A stretch of DNA of 11,369 bases from Candidatus Uhrbacteria bacterium RIFOXYB12_FULL_58_10 (GCA_943357275.1 CALRGL010000032.1:1-11369), one strand, 5' to 3'. Shown: positions 1 through 6,628, counted from the first letter of the stretch. Translations and numbers: made by a program. The notes: generated by a model not told the origin, from the sequence alone.

Positions 1-1
1 G

Positions 2-250
2 TTTACAACAAATCCCGATAGAATCTGGATCACAGATATTGGGGCCACACGAGAAAATAATGATGCCATTGTTTCAGGACGTTTGCTTGACTGGGTTGAT
101 CACTATCTTGTTGTGGCCAGAAATCAAGATTTGCTTTTATACGATTTGACTAATACCAAACAACCAATAACCGTTCTTGGACGTACGATCGGGCAGTATG
201 GAGATCCTGATTACCAGTCTGTCGAATATATTGGTTATCTATCATTATAA
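2..250 (+). CDS. C-terminal fragment of an unknown protein
   Basis: An open frame enters from the left edge and ends at TAA 248-250, giving 82 residues. The fragment is rich in alternating hydrophobic and polar residues, with a strand-like stretch YLVVARNQDLLLYDL around residues 37-51 that resembles one blade of a beta-propeller (WD40/PQQ-like). That resemblance is only by eye and I do not recognise the family. The stop lies 6 nt before the aspS start on the same strand, so it is probably the upstream gene of the same operon. The start and domain layout are outside the window. Confidence 0.7.
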   Translation, partial: FTTNPDRIWITDIGATRENNDAIVSGRLLDWVDHYLVVARNQDLLLYDLTNTKQPITVLGRTIGQYGDPDYQSVEYIGYLSL

Positions 251-256
251 AAACAT

Positions 257-1660
257 ATGTTACGTACTTGGATTGAAGAAACTGTAGAACATGTTGGAGA
301 AACCGTGTGTGTCAAAGGCTGGATTCACCGCATGCGACAAATGGGGGACAAGCTTGTATTCGTTGATTTACGTGATGGTTCTGGGCTTATTCAGGTTGTT
401 TTTTACAAACCTGAGCTCAGCGAAGAAGTGCAGACAACAGTCGATCAGTTTAAGACGGAATCTGTTTTGGAGATTACGGGAATTGTGAAGCAACGTGGAG
501 CAAAGCAAGTGAATCCTGACATGCAAACGGGAACAATCGAACTTGCCGCACAAAGCGTTGTGATCTTGGCAAAAGCAAAGAACCCTCCGTTTCAAATCGA
601 TCAAGATACAAGCGGAATCAATGAAGAAGTTCGCATGAAATATCGCTACTTGGATTTGCGATCAGAGCGTTTGCAGCGCAATATTCGTTTGCGAAGCAAG
701 TGGGTTCAAGCGTGTCGTGAATATTTGTTTAAGAATCGATTTACAGAAATTGAAACACCTCTGCTTACCAAAGCAACACCAGAAGGATCACGGGACTTCG
801 TTGTTCCTTCACGTCTTCAGCCTGGAAAGTTTTTCGCGCTTCCACAAAGTCCACAGCAATACAAACAGTTGCTCATGACCGCTGGATTCGAACGTTATTT
901 CCAAACCGCACGTGCTCTTCGTGACGAAGATCCGCGAGCTGATCGAGGATTTGAGCACACGCAGGTTGATATTGAAATGAGTTTCGTTGAACGTGATGAC
1001 GTGATGAACATGGTTGAAGGAATGGTGATCGAAGCTTCAGAGAAACTTGGATTTACGATCGCACAAAAACCGTTTCCACGTATTACGTACAAAGAATCGA
1101 TGGAAAAATATGGCGCAGATAAATTTGATATGCGCACAGAGGAACAAAAAGCGGCTGGAATTCTTGCCTATGCTTGGGTAATTGACTTTCCGTTTTTTGA
1201 GAAAGATGAAAAGAGCGGAAAGTGGACATTCACGCATAATCCATTCTCTGCACCACTTCCAGAATTTTTGGAAGATCATCTTGCTGGACGCAACATCGAA
1301 AACATCTTGACCTCACAATACGATCTTGTTTGTAACGGATATGAATCTGGTGGAGGAAGTATTCGTGCCCACGATCCAGCCGTGCTTAAAGCAACGTATC
1401 AGAACATGGGGTACGGGGAAGAAGAAATTCAAGGATCTGTTGGACATATGTTAGAAGCGTTCGAATACGGTGCACCTCCACATGGAGGAATTGCCCTTGG
1501 AGTTGAACGTAACTTGATGAACCTCACGCAGGAAACCGCACTTCGTGAAGTGGTCGCGTTCCCAATGACCAGTACCGGAAACACGTCCGTGATGGACGCT
1601 CCAGATCCACTTTCAAAACAAGCTCTCATCGATCTACACTTGGAGGTAAAAAATGGCTAA
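257..1660 (+). CDS. aspS: Aspartyl-tRNA synthetase lacking the GAD domain
   Basis: Class II synthetase that charges tRNA-Asp with aspartate in the cytoplasm. An N-terminal OB-fold anticodon-binding domain (about residues 1-105; GWIHRMRQMGDKLVFVDLRDGSG) is followed by motif 1 near 160-180 (TEIETPLLTKATPEGSRDF), a QSPQQYKQLLM substrate loop at 197-207, motif 2 at 215-243 (FQTARALRDEDPRADRGFEHTQ) and motif 3 near 407-425 (PPHGGIALGVERNLMNL). The protein has 467 residues; the usual bacterial enzyme has about 590. The missing part is the GAD insertion: YGADKFDMR at 285-293 runs almost directly into AYAWVIDFPFFE at 304-315. Motif 3 reads GVERN where GLDRL is usual, with the arginine kept. The ATG at 257 has no visible Shine-Dalgarno and follows the previous stop by 6 nt. 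The end overlaps scpA by 8 nt. Whether the enzyme discriminates against tRNA-Asn cannot be settled; the position that is His in relaxed and Leu in strict bacterial enzymes is Met29 here. Confidence 0.96.
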   Translation: MLRTWIEETVEHVGETVCVKGWIHRMRQMGDKLVFVDLRDGSGLIQVVFYKPELSEEVQTTVDQFKTESVLEITGIVKQRGAKQVNPDMQTGTIELAAQSVVILAKAKNPPFQIDQDTSGINEEVRMKYRYLDLRSERLQRNIRLRSKWVQACREYLFKNRFTEIETPLLTKATPEGSRDFVVPSRLQPGKFFALPQSPQQYKQLLMTAGFERYFQTARALRDEDPRADRGFEHTQVDIEMSFVERDDVMNMVEGMVIEASEKLGFTIAQKPFPRITYKESMEKYGADKFDMRTEEQKAAGILAYAWVIDFPFFEKDEKSGKWTFTHNPFSAPLPEFLEDHLAGRNIENILTSQYDLVCNGYESGGGSIRAHDPAVLKATYQNMGYGEEEIQGSVGHMLEAFEYGAPPHGGIALGVERNLMNLTQETALREVVAFPMTSTGNTSVMDAPDPLSKQALIDLHLEVKNG

Positions 1661-2363
1661 CTTAAGAGAAGAATTTGCCGTGTCACTCGAAAAGTATTCT
1701 GGACCTCTCCAGTTGCTTTTAGAGTTGATTCAAAAAGAGGAACTTCCTATTACGGAAGTTTCTCTTGCTCGCGTCACAGAAGACTATTTGAATTACATAA
1801 GTCAGCACGAAGTCCCAACGGATGAACTTGCTGACTTTCTTGTGATTGCGTCACGACTCTTGTTGATTAAATCTCGTGCGATTCTTCCGCAAGAAGAGGA
1901 AGAGCAAGAAGAAGAGTCCAATCTTGCGTTGCAGTTACGTCTCTATAAGTTGTTTAGTGATGCTGCAGATCATTTGGAGACGTTGTATGATGCAGGTGAA
2001 CAGTCGTTTAGTCGTGGTAAAGTCATGGAAGCACCACGCAGTGAATTCTCTGTTCCTGAAGGGGTTGATCCGTCAGGGTTAACAGAATCATTCAGACAAC
2101 TATTGAAACGTCTTGAACCCTTTTTCCGTTTGCAACAAGTTGCTATGGAACGCGTTGTCTCTGTTCAAGAACGCATCGCAGAAATTCATGACGCGATTTT
2201 GAATCGTTCTCGATTTGCTTTCCATCATCTCATTTCTTCAGGGGCTTCAAAGGTGGATGTTGTTGTGAGTTTTCTTGCTCTTCTTGAACTCGTGAAACGA
2301 CAAGTTGTTCACGTTGTTCAGGGAGACACATTTTCGGATATCGAAGTAACACGCATTGATTAA
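1653..2363 (+). CDS. scpA: Segregation and condensation protein A (ScpA)
   Basis: Kleisin subunit that bridges the heads of SMC and binds ScpB, forming the bacterial condensin that compacts and segregates the chromosome. The 236-residue protein shows the family hallmarks: an N-terminal helical SMC-neck-binding region with YSGPLQLLLELIQKEELPI (residues 15-33), then DELADFLVIASRLLLIKSRAILP near 57-79, an acidic linker EEEEQEEES, and a C-terminal winged helix that binds the SMC head, ending in VVSFLALLELVKRQVV. The start ATG at 1653 is well supported by GGAGG at 1642-1646, 6 nt upstream and inside the end of aspS, which points to translational coupling. It is followed one base after its stop by scpB. 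Length and motifs are normal for the family. Confidence 0.96.
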   Translation: MANLREEFAVSLEKYSGPLQLLLELIQKEELPITEVSLARVTEDYLNYISQHEVPTDELADFLVIASRLLLIKSRAILPQEEEEQEEESNLALQLRLYKLFSDAADHLETLYDAGEQSFSRGKVMEAPRSEFSVPEGVDPSGLTESFRQLLKRLEPFFRLQQVAMERVVSVQERIAEIHDAILNRSRFAFHHLISSGASKVDVVVSFLALLELVKRQVVHVVQGDTFSDIEVTRID

Positions 2364-2364
2364 T

Positions 2365-2916
2365 ATGCTCATCACAAAACTTGAAGCCATTTTATTTGCG
2401 GTTGCCAAACCTCTTACAGTCAAACAGATTGCAAAACAATTATCTGTCTCTGAAGAAGTCATCCGCGAAGCACTGATAGCAATGAAAGAAAAGCGCAATA
2501 CAGAAGATTCCGGTATTCATTTAATTGAACAAGAAGATAAAATTCAACTCGTGAGTAATCCTGCTCACGGAGAAGATGTTCTCTTATTTTTGAAACAAGA
2601 AGACTCCGGCCCGCTTACGCGTGCATCGCTTGAAACACTTACCATTGTGGCGTACAGAGGTCCTATTACAAAGCCTGAAATCGAACAGATCCGGGGAGTC
2701 AATTGTAGTTTGATTTTACGAAATTTGTTGATCCGTGGACTTGTGGAAGAGCGTGATGATATTGAACGACTACAACCGGTTTATACAATCTCACTTGAAC
2801 TGATGAAAAAGATGGGTCTAGATTCTGTTCAGGCATTGCCAGACTACCTCTCGTTTCATGAGAATAAGCAAATTGATGAACTTCTCTCACAGACGCGTTT
2901 GGAAGATTCCGTATGA
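2365..2916 (+). CDS. scpB: Segregation and condensation protein B (ScpB)
   Basis: Dimeric partner of ScpA in the SMC condensin complex. The protein has two winged-helix domains. The first starts with KLEAILFAVAKPLTVKQIAKQLSV near the N-terminus, and the second contains the conserved LETLTIVAYRGPITKPEIEQ stretch followed by IRGVNCSLILRNLLIRGLVEE. A short C-terminal tail (PDYLSFHENKQIDELLSQ) follows. I chose ATG 2365, one base after the scpA stop, giving 183 residues. An in-frame TTG at 2356 overlapping scpA would add three residues and is less likely. No clear Shine-Dalgarno is visible, so reinitiation after scpA is probable. The stop overlaps the next start in an ATGA arrangement (2913-2916). 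Confidence 0.95.
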   Translation: MLITKLEAILFAVAKPLTVKQIAKQLSVSEEVIREALIAMKEKRNTEDSGIHLIEQEDKIQLVSNPAHGEDVLLFLKQEDSGPLTRASLETLTIVAYRGPITKPEIEQIRGVNCSLILRNLLIRGLVEERDDIERLQPVYTISLELMKKMGLDSVQALPDYLSFHENKQIDELLSQTRLEDSV

Positions 2917-3890
2917 TGTTAAACGCGCTTGCACATTTTTTATTGACAACGGCTCTCTTGCAGATTGTTCCTATTGACGCGCTTGATTTTGAACGTCGTG
3001 TTCTTGCAACAGAAGATCGTGTTCCTGTTTCTGTTTACAATGCATTTTCCTTTTCTTCTGACGCTCATTTACCAATGGCAAAAGATGTTGATCGTGCTCC
3101 AAAAAAACAACAGATGAATTCAATTGGAGTGATCACCTCAGCTGTGAGTGCGTTGGTTGTAGATCGAACAAGTGGAGAAGTGCTGTTTCAAAAAAATATC
3201 AATGAACCTCGTTCGATTGGAAGTATTACGAAGCTTATGACAGCTCACGTTTTCCTACAGTCAGGCGTGAGTTTGGATGAGAAGGTGAGTTTGCTTTCTG
3301 ACGATTTACGTTACGGAGGCGTTCAACATCTTTCTTTGGGAGATACGTACTCCATTCAAGACATCTTATACGCCAGTCTTGTGAGTTCAGATAATACAGC
3401 AACAGCCGCACTTGCTCGACTCTCCAACCTTTCCAGTGGAGATTTTGTTGCTCGTATGAATGAAGAGGCAGCGGAAATTGGAATGGAACACACGCAGTTC
3501 GTTGATCCCACGGGACTTTCATCCAAGAATTTATCGGTTGTTTCAGATCTTGCAAAACTGATTGATGAGTCTGCAAAGAACGAACTGATTCAAAAGATTA
3601 CGCAAACACATACGATTTCTATTATCGGTAGTTCCGGTCGGTCGTATGGGCTTGAAAATACAGACGAGTTGTTAACAAGTTTTGTCAACGAACCTCCCTA
3701 TAAAATTGAGACAGCTAAAACAGGCTATCTTCCAGAGGCTGGATATTGTTTAAGTGCGCTCTTCTCAAACGAAGGAAAACGAGAGATTATTGTTGTGGTT
3801 CTTGGTTCAGATAGTGACGCAGGTCGTTTTCAAGATGTGAAAGCTCTTGCATCTTGGGCATACGATACATTTGAATGGCAAACCACATGA
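2913..3890 (+). CDS. D-alanyl-D-alanine carboxypeptidase, peptidase S11 family
   Basis: Penicillin-binding-protein-type enzyme that removes the terminal D-alanine from peptidoglycan stem peptides outside the membrane. All three active-site motifs are present: SxxK as S104-I-T-K107, SxN as S159-D-N161, and KTG at 269-271. A hydrophobic segment at residues 3-22 (LNALAHFLLTTALLQIVPID) should be a signal peptide or membrane anchor, although it lacks the usual positive charges before it. A linker of about 50 residues precedes the catalytic domain, which ends near residue 320; the C-terminal beta domain of E. coli PBP5 is absent. GGAAG at 2901-2905 lies 7 nt before ATG 2913; ATG 2916 is an alternative. 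It sits in the operon between scpB and the transporter. A related serine hydrolase function such as endopeptidase cannot be excluded. Confidence 0.9.
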   Translation: MMLNALAHFLLTTALLQIVPIDALDFERRVLATEDRVPVSVYNAFSFSSDAHLPMAKDVDRAPKKQQMNSIGVITSAVSALVVDRTSGEVLFQKNINEPRSIGSITKLMTAHVFLQSGVSLDEKVSLLSDDLRYGGVQHLSLGDTYSIQDILYASLVSSDNTATAALARLSNLSSGDFVARMNEEAAEIGMEHTQFVDPTGLSSKNLSVVSDLAKLIDESAKNELIQKITQTHTISIIGSSGRSYGLENTDELLTSFVNEPPYKIETAKTGYLPEAGYCLSALFSNEGKREIIVVVLGSDSDAGRFQDVKALASWAYDTFEWQTT

Positions 3891-4384
3891 AATTTCAAGC
3901 ACTCATCGATATCTTCCAAATTGTTCCACCAGAAGTTGGAACGTTTTTCTTATCGATGCTCCCTATGACAGAAACACGTGTTTCTCTTCCGCTTGCTATG
4001 ACAGTCTTTCATCTCTCTGATTTATCGTCTCTTTTTTGGGTTTTTGTCGGAAACATGATGGTTGTTCCAATTGCTTTTTTTTGGTTTTCTCCCTTGCTTT
4101 CGTTAGCAGAAAAACGTTGGAAAAAGTTTCACTACTTTTTGGACCATCATGTACGTACTTTGGAAACCAAACACCGTATGGGATATGAAAAATACGGAAT
4201 GCTTTTGTTGTTTTTGATTACCGCGATCCCGCTTCCAGCGCTTGGTATGTGGACGTCGTCGTTATTGGCTGTGGTTTTCAAGATGAAGAGCCGTCGAACA
4301 GTTCTGTATTTGGCGTTAGGACAACTTGTTGCTATGGGGATTGTTTTTTCGTTAACAAAAGGTGGAGTGGCACTTCTAGGATAG
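3887..4384 (+). CDS. Small multidrug-export-type membrane protein (COG2426 / Sm_multidrug_ex)
   Basis: Polytopic inner-membrane protein of about 165 residues. Recognition rests on two family stretches: SMLPMTETRVSLPLAM near the N-terminus, matching the typical E-x-R-x-x-x-P-x signature, and ITAIPLPALGMWTSSLLAVVF in the C-terminal half, matching the family IPLPGTGAWTG segment. Hydrophobic segments lie around the first motif, at SLFWVFVGNMMVVPIAFFWF, at YGMLLLFLITAIPLP and at LYLALGQLVAMGIVFSL. Transport or drug export is only a family name; the substrate is not known. I chose ATG 3887, which makes an ATGA overlap with the carboxypeptidase stop; ATG 3875 in the same frame would add four residues. 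The GT4 gene starts one base after the TAG stop. Confidence 0.85.
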   Translation: MKFQALIDIFQIVPPEVGTFFLSMLPMTETRVSLPLAMTVFHLSDLSSLFWVFVGNMMVVPIAFFWFSPLLSLAEKRWKKFHYFLDHHVRTLETKHRMGYEKYGMLLLFLITAIPLPALGMWTSSLLAVVFKMKSRRTVLYLALGQLVAMGIVFSLTKGGVALLG

Positions 4385-4385
4385 T

Positions 4386-5549
4386 ATGCGAATTGCTGTT
4401 GATGCGATGACGATTTGTGATAAAGAAGGGGGAGTTGGAGCTGGAATCGAACATTATACCTGGTCGATCCTTTTTGCGTTGGTGCGTAGAGCTCCAAAAC
4501 AAACGTTTTATCTTCTTGTTCCAAATGTCTTTAGCAAACAACGGATGAATACGTTTACGCAAGGTACAAAGAACGTCAGATTTATCAGAACGTCTTCTCG
4601 CAAATTACCTTTTTTTACTCGTCACGTTTGGCATGCCTTGCGTCTAATGCTTTGTCATCCTGATGTGTTATTCGCGCCTTCCGGTCAGTATCCCATTTTT
4701 TGGCGAGGCAAAACCGTTGCAACCGTCCACGACATCTTAATTTATAAACACCCAGATTGGTTCTCAGAAGAACAACGGACCGCGTTTTCAACACGTATTG
4801 GCGTCCCTCTTGCCATTGAGCATGCAACACAGTTGATCACGGTTTCACAGTTTACCGAACAAGAGTTGCACGCTCTTTTTCCTGTAACGGTTCATAAAAC
4901 GATCACGGTTTACGAAGGTGTTGATGTGCCATACGAAGATGAGTTAACCAAATCACATCGTTTTCCCTTTGATCGAGATTACGTCTTGTTTGTTGGAACG
5001 CGAGAACCAAGAAAGAACTTAGTTCGGGCGTTTCAAGCATTCGATCGATTTTTGCAAGGTCATCCTGAGCATGCGCGTATCAGTCGATTTATTGTTGCTG
5101 GAGGAAGAGGATTCCAAGGCAAAGAGATTGATGAAGAAATGGATCGTGTGAATCATGCTTGGAAACATCTTGAACCGCATGGTGTTATTCAATGTTTGGG
5201 GAAGATTACGGAGGAGGAAAAATGGAATCTCTTACGTCGTGCAACCTGTCTCTTTTTTCCTTCTCTTGAAGAAGGATTTGGGTTACCGATCTTGGAAGCA
5301 ATGGCTGTTGGAACGCCTGTGATTACTTCAACACGCGGAGCCTTAGAAGAAGTTGGAGGAGATGTTCCGATTTATGTGGATCCCGAAAATATCGAAGCGA
5401 TGTCGTTTTCTATTGCACAATGTTTACTTGTTCCAGAAGGAGTTTCTATTTTTCGAGAAGAAGGAATCGAACGTGCAAGAATGTTTAACTGGAATCGAGC
5501 TTCCAAAGAAGTCCTCAATGTTCTCGAGTCGTTTTCTGTGCCAGATTAA
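4386..5549 (+). CDS. GT4-family glycosyltransferase
   Basis: GT-B fold retaining glycosyltransferase of 387 residues, probably acting at the cytoplasmic face of the membrane in envelope polysaccharide or glycolipid synthesis. The N-terminal acceptor domain opens with MRIAVDAMTI and a glycine-rich loop GGVGAGIEHY (residues 15-24). The donor domain holds YVLFVGTREPRKNL (199-211) and the EX7E signature in FPSLEEGFGLPILEAMAVGTPV (E296 and E304), typical of GT4 members such as mannosyltransferases. No transmembrane segment is evident. It is the last gene of the operon, one base after the transporter stop, and ends directly in a terminator. Donor and acceptor sugars cannot be read from the sequence. 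Confidence 0.93.
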   Translation: MRIAVDAMTICDKEGGVGAGIEHYTWSILFALVRRAPKQTFYLLVPNVFSKQRMNTFTQGTKNVRFIRTSSRKLPFFTRHVWHALRLMLCHPDVLFAPSGQYPIFWRGKTVATVHDILIYKHPDWFSEEQRTAFSTRIGVPLAIEHATQLITVSQFTEQELHALFPVTVHKTITVYEGVDVPYEDELTKSHRFPFDRDYVLFVGTREPRKNLVRAFQAFDRFLQGHPEHARISRFIVAGGRGFQGKEIDEEMDRVNHAWKHLEPHGVIQCLGKITEEEKWNLLRRATCLFFPSLEEGFGLPILEAMAVGTPVITSTRGALEEVGGDVPIYVDPENIEAMSFSIAQCLLVPEGVSIFREEGIERARMFNWNRASKEVLNVLESFSVPD

Positions 5550-5582
5550 AAAACAGGGGTCCGATGGATCACCCTGTTTTTT
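5548..5582. terminator. Bidirectional terminator between convergent genes
   Basis: AAAAAACAGGG (5548-5558) pairs with CCCTGTTTTTT (5572-5582). Inside it TCC 5560-5562 can pair with GGA 5566-5568. The stem begins inside the TAA of the glycosyltransferase and ends three bases before the stop of the convergent minus-strand gene. The A and T tracts give a U-run on either strand, so it can end both transcripts. Confidence 0.9.
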
Positions 5583-5584
5583 GA

Positions 5585-6049
5585 TTAGAGTTTTGTTTGG
5601 AGGTAAGCGATGAGGACAACTTGTGCCATCAGAGCGTAGTAGAGCGGGACATCGCCTTTTCGTTTGATAAAAAAGTCATGAAAGAAGAAGTGCATTTTGT
5701 TGAACCAGTGAAGATATTTTGTTTTGGTCAATTCGTACACTCCAACAATGAGGTCTGGAAGAACAGAACCAACAATACCCCAAGTAAAGTTGCGAACAGA
5801 AACAATATCTTTGACGTTGGCAAGAATAAGCACAAACATAATCGCAACAACCGCATCTACCATTACGTAGGCAAGTGCTTGTTTGCGACGCACTTTCTTG
5901 ATCTTGTAGTTGTCCGCTAGTCCGGTATCACCGTGGGGAACCATATCGATCAAGAAGTGGGAAATAAAGCCAAAGATAAATGCAAGGACTGGATTGCCTG
6001 TGGCACGTCCAATTACGGCTCCGAGCGTTGCGTGGGTCGTCAGTGTCAT
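5585..6049 (-). CDS. YdjM-like integral membrane protein, possible metal-dependent hydrolase
   Basis: Small polytopic membrane protein of 154 residues. The N-terminus, THATLGAVIGRATGNP followed by ISHFLIDMVPHGD, resembles the YdjM / DUF457-type membrane-bound metal-dependent hydrolase family, where spaced histidines and aspartates are conserved: here H6, H31, D35, H39 and D41, with further candidates in GSVLPDL (D99) and H114, H120 and H124. Hydrophobic segments lie near 16-38, 57-77, 88-106 and 135-150. Hydrolase activity is a family-level prediction and no substrate is known. The start ATG at 6049 has no Shine-Dalgarno but lies 11 nt below an extended -10 box, so the mRNA leader should be very short. 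It is convergent with the large operon and shares its terminator. Confidence 0.75.
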   Translation of the reverse strand: MTLTTHATLGAVIGRATGNPVLAFIFGFISHFLIDMVPHGDTGLADNYKIKKVRRKQALAYVMVDAVVAIMFVLILANVKDIVSVRNFTWGIVGSVLPDLIVGVYELTKTKYLHWFNKMHFFFHDFFIKRKGDVPLYYALMAQVVLIAYLQTKL

Positions 6050-6059
6050 AAGTGAACGT

Positions 6060-6068
6060 AGGATAGCA
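6060..6068 (-). promoter_or_regulatory. Extended -10 promoter of the YdjM-like gene
   Basis: On the minus strand TGCTATCCT (TGn followed by TATCCT) ends 11 nt before the ATG at 6049. No good -35 is seen at 17 nt, but extended -10 boxes can work without one. The same TGn-TA pattern precedes three other units in this window. Confidence 0.45.
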
Positions 6069-6119
6069 TAGAATCCAAAATAAGGACAGATAAATGCAAT
6101 TTCTGAGTCTTTTTAAGAC

Positions 6120-6148
6120 TTGCTTTTCCACAAGGAATTTGTTATATT
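6120..6148 (+). promoter_or_regulatory. Promoter of tRNA-Leu
   Basis: TTGCTT (6120-6125), a 17-bp spacer and TATATT (6143-6148), extended by TG at 6140-6141. Transcription should begin near 6155, about 10 nt before the tRNA. It overlaps the end of a small palindrome, AGTCTT-TTT-AAGACT (6106-6120), which could affect promoter access. The unit may include the tRNA at 6552, as no clear promoter is seen before it. Confidence 0.75.
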
Positions 6149-6164
6149 CCGTTCTGCTTTTTAT

Positions 6165-6249
6165 GCCGATGTGGCGGAACTGGTATACGCGCACGACTCA
6201 AAATCGTGTGGGGAAACTCATGTGGGTTCGATTCCCACCATCGGCACCA
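6165..6249 (+). tRNA. tRNA-Leu(CAA)
   Basis: Acceptor GCCGATG (6165-6171) pairs with CATCGGC (6239-6245), followed by discriminator A6246 and an encoded CCA. The anticodon stem CACGA/TCGTG closes the loop CTCAAAA with anticodon CAA at 6199-6201, reading the Leu codon UUG. The T arm is GTGGG-TTCGATT-CCCAC. The long variable arm (13 nt, TGGG-GAAA-CTCA hairpin plus T) is the class II hallmark of tRNA-Leu. Repeat element copy 1 begins one base after the CCA. Confidence 0.96.
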
Positions 6250-6250
6250 T

Positions 6251-6374
6251 CACAACGATTAAAATAAGCGATATACTTGGGCTTCGGTTGGAAACTCGTT
6301 CACCGACCAACAGGGTCGGCTCGCGAGCTTTCCGCCCTCCAGCCCGGCGTATCTCACTTTTTTTATTCGTTGTG
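6251..6374 (+). repeat. Structured palindromic repeat, copy 1
   Basis: A 124-nt imperfect hairpin one base after tRNA-Leu. Outer stem: CACAACGA (6251-6258) pairs with TCGTTGTG (6367-6374), continuing through the A-rich 6260-6268 against the T-rich 6357-6365. The core at 6275-6350 has conserved arms GGGCTTCGGTTGGAAA and TTTCCGCCCTCCAGCCC. Within the core, GGGCT/AGCCC, GGAAA/TTTCC, CTCG/CGAG and the apical CCGACC/GGTCGG (loop AACAG) pair. The core matches copy 3 at 75 of 76 positions (A6310 here is G6689 there). The outer stem shares no sequence with copy 3. It could act as a tRNA 3' processing or terminator structure, or be a mobile REP-like element. No protein product is expected. Confidence 0.85.
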
Positions 6375-6401
6375 AATTGGAGGAAATTCTTGAAATAAAA
6401 T

Positions 6402-6420
6402 CATTCGTTTTTAACGAATG
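6402..6420. other. Short perfect hairpin between repeat copies
   Basis: CATTCGTT (6402-6409) and AACGAATG (6413-6420) form an 8-bp stem with loop TTT. There is no T-run after it on the plus strand; on the minus strand ATTTTATTTC follows, so it may be a weak minus-strand terminator. Its first 11 bases also occur in the right arm of repeat copy 3 (6734-6744). The surrounding stretch 6375-6401 is AT-rich with a possible -10 (TAAAAT 6396-6401) but no convincing -35. Confidence 0.5.
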
Positions 6421-6547
6421 TAATAAGTCTGAAATTGCGTGAAATGCGCAGGGCTGGAGGGCGGAAAGTTCGTGAACGGTAGGGGAACCTACCGTGAGCG
6501 AATTTCCAACCGAAGCCCAAGCAGTTCACCAATTTCAGACTTATTAC
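6420..6547 (-). repeat. Structured palindromic repeat, copy 2 (inverted, variant tip)
   Basis: A 128-nt hairpin ending 4 nt before the tRNA at 6552, in the opposite orientation to copies 1 and 3. The outer stem GTAATAAGTCTGAAATTG (6420-6437) pairs perfectly over 18 bp with 6530-6547; inside it GTGAA/TTCAC and TGC/GCA pair. The core arms (GGGCTGGAGGGCGGAAAG at 6451-6468 and TTTCCAACCGAAGCCCAAG at 6503-6521) are identical to the reverse complement of copies 1 and 3. The next stem is TTCG/CGAA where the others have CTCG/CGAG, a compensatory change, and the apical stem is ACGGTAGG/CCTACCGT with a GGAA loop instead of CCGACC/GGTCGG. Confidence 0.85.
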
Positions 6548-6551
6548 CCCT

Positions 6552-6628
6552 GGCTGGGTAGCTCAGTTGGTTAGAGCGCGGGACTCATAAGCCCGAGGTC
6601 GTGGGTTCGAAACCCACTCCAGCTACCA
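6552..6628 (+). tRNA. tRNA with CAU anticodon, elongator type (Met, or Ile2)
   Basis: Acceptor GGCTGGG (6552-6558) pairs with TCCAGCT (6618-6624) with G-U pairs at both ends, followed by A6625 and encoded CCA. D stem GCTC/GAGC has C11-G24, an elongator pattern. The anticodon CAT is at 6586-6588 in a CTCATAA loop; the stem is CGGGA/GCCCG, leaving an A31-G39 mismatch next to the loop. The T arm is GTGGG-TTCGAAA-CCCAC. It is probably elongator tRNA-Met; tRNA-Ile with a lysidine-modified CAU cannot be excluded from the gene alone. It lies between repeat copies 2 and 3, with no promoter of its own that I can see. Confidence 0.9.

Noticed and set aside
2913..3890. Recoded UGA (Gly) as in SR1/Gracilibacteria
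   Set aside because: UGA ends scpB and the carboxypeptidase exactly at ATGA overlaps with the next genes, so it is a normal stop.
5597..5920. A plus-strand open frame opposite the YdjM-like gene
   Set aside because: It is antisense to a clearly protein-like membrane gene and has no promoter or ribosome-binding site.
6106..6120. AGTCTT-TTT-AAGACT palindrome as a LexA or other operator for the YdjM-like gene
   Set aside because: It does not match a known LexA box and is about 40 nt upstream of that gene's -10. The arms are only six bases long, so chance is a fair explanation.
6120..6398. A 92-codon open frame over tRNA-Leu
   Set aside because: It starts in the promoter and reads through the tRNA and repeat copy 1; it has no ribosome-binding site and no protein-like composition.
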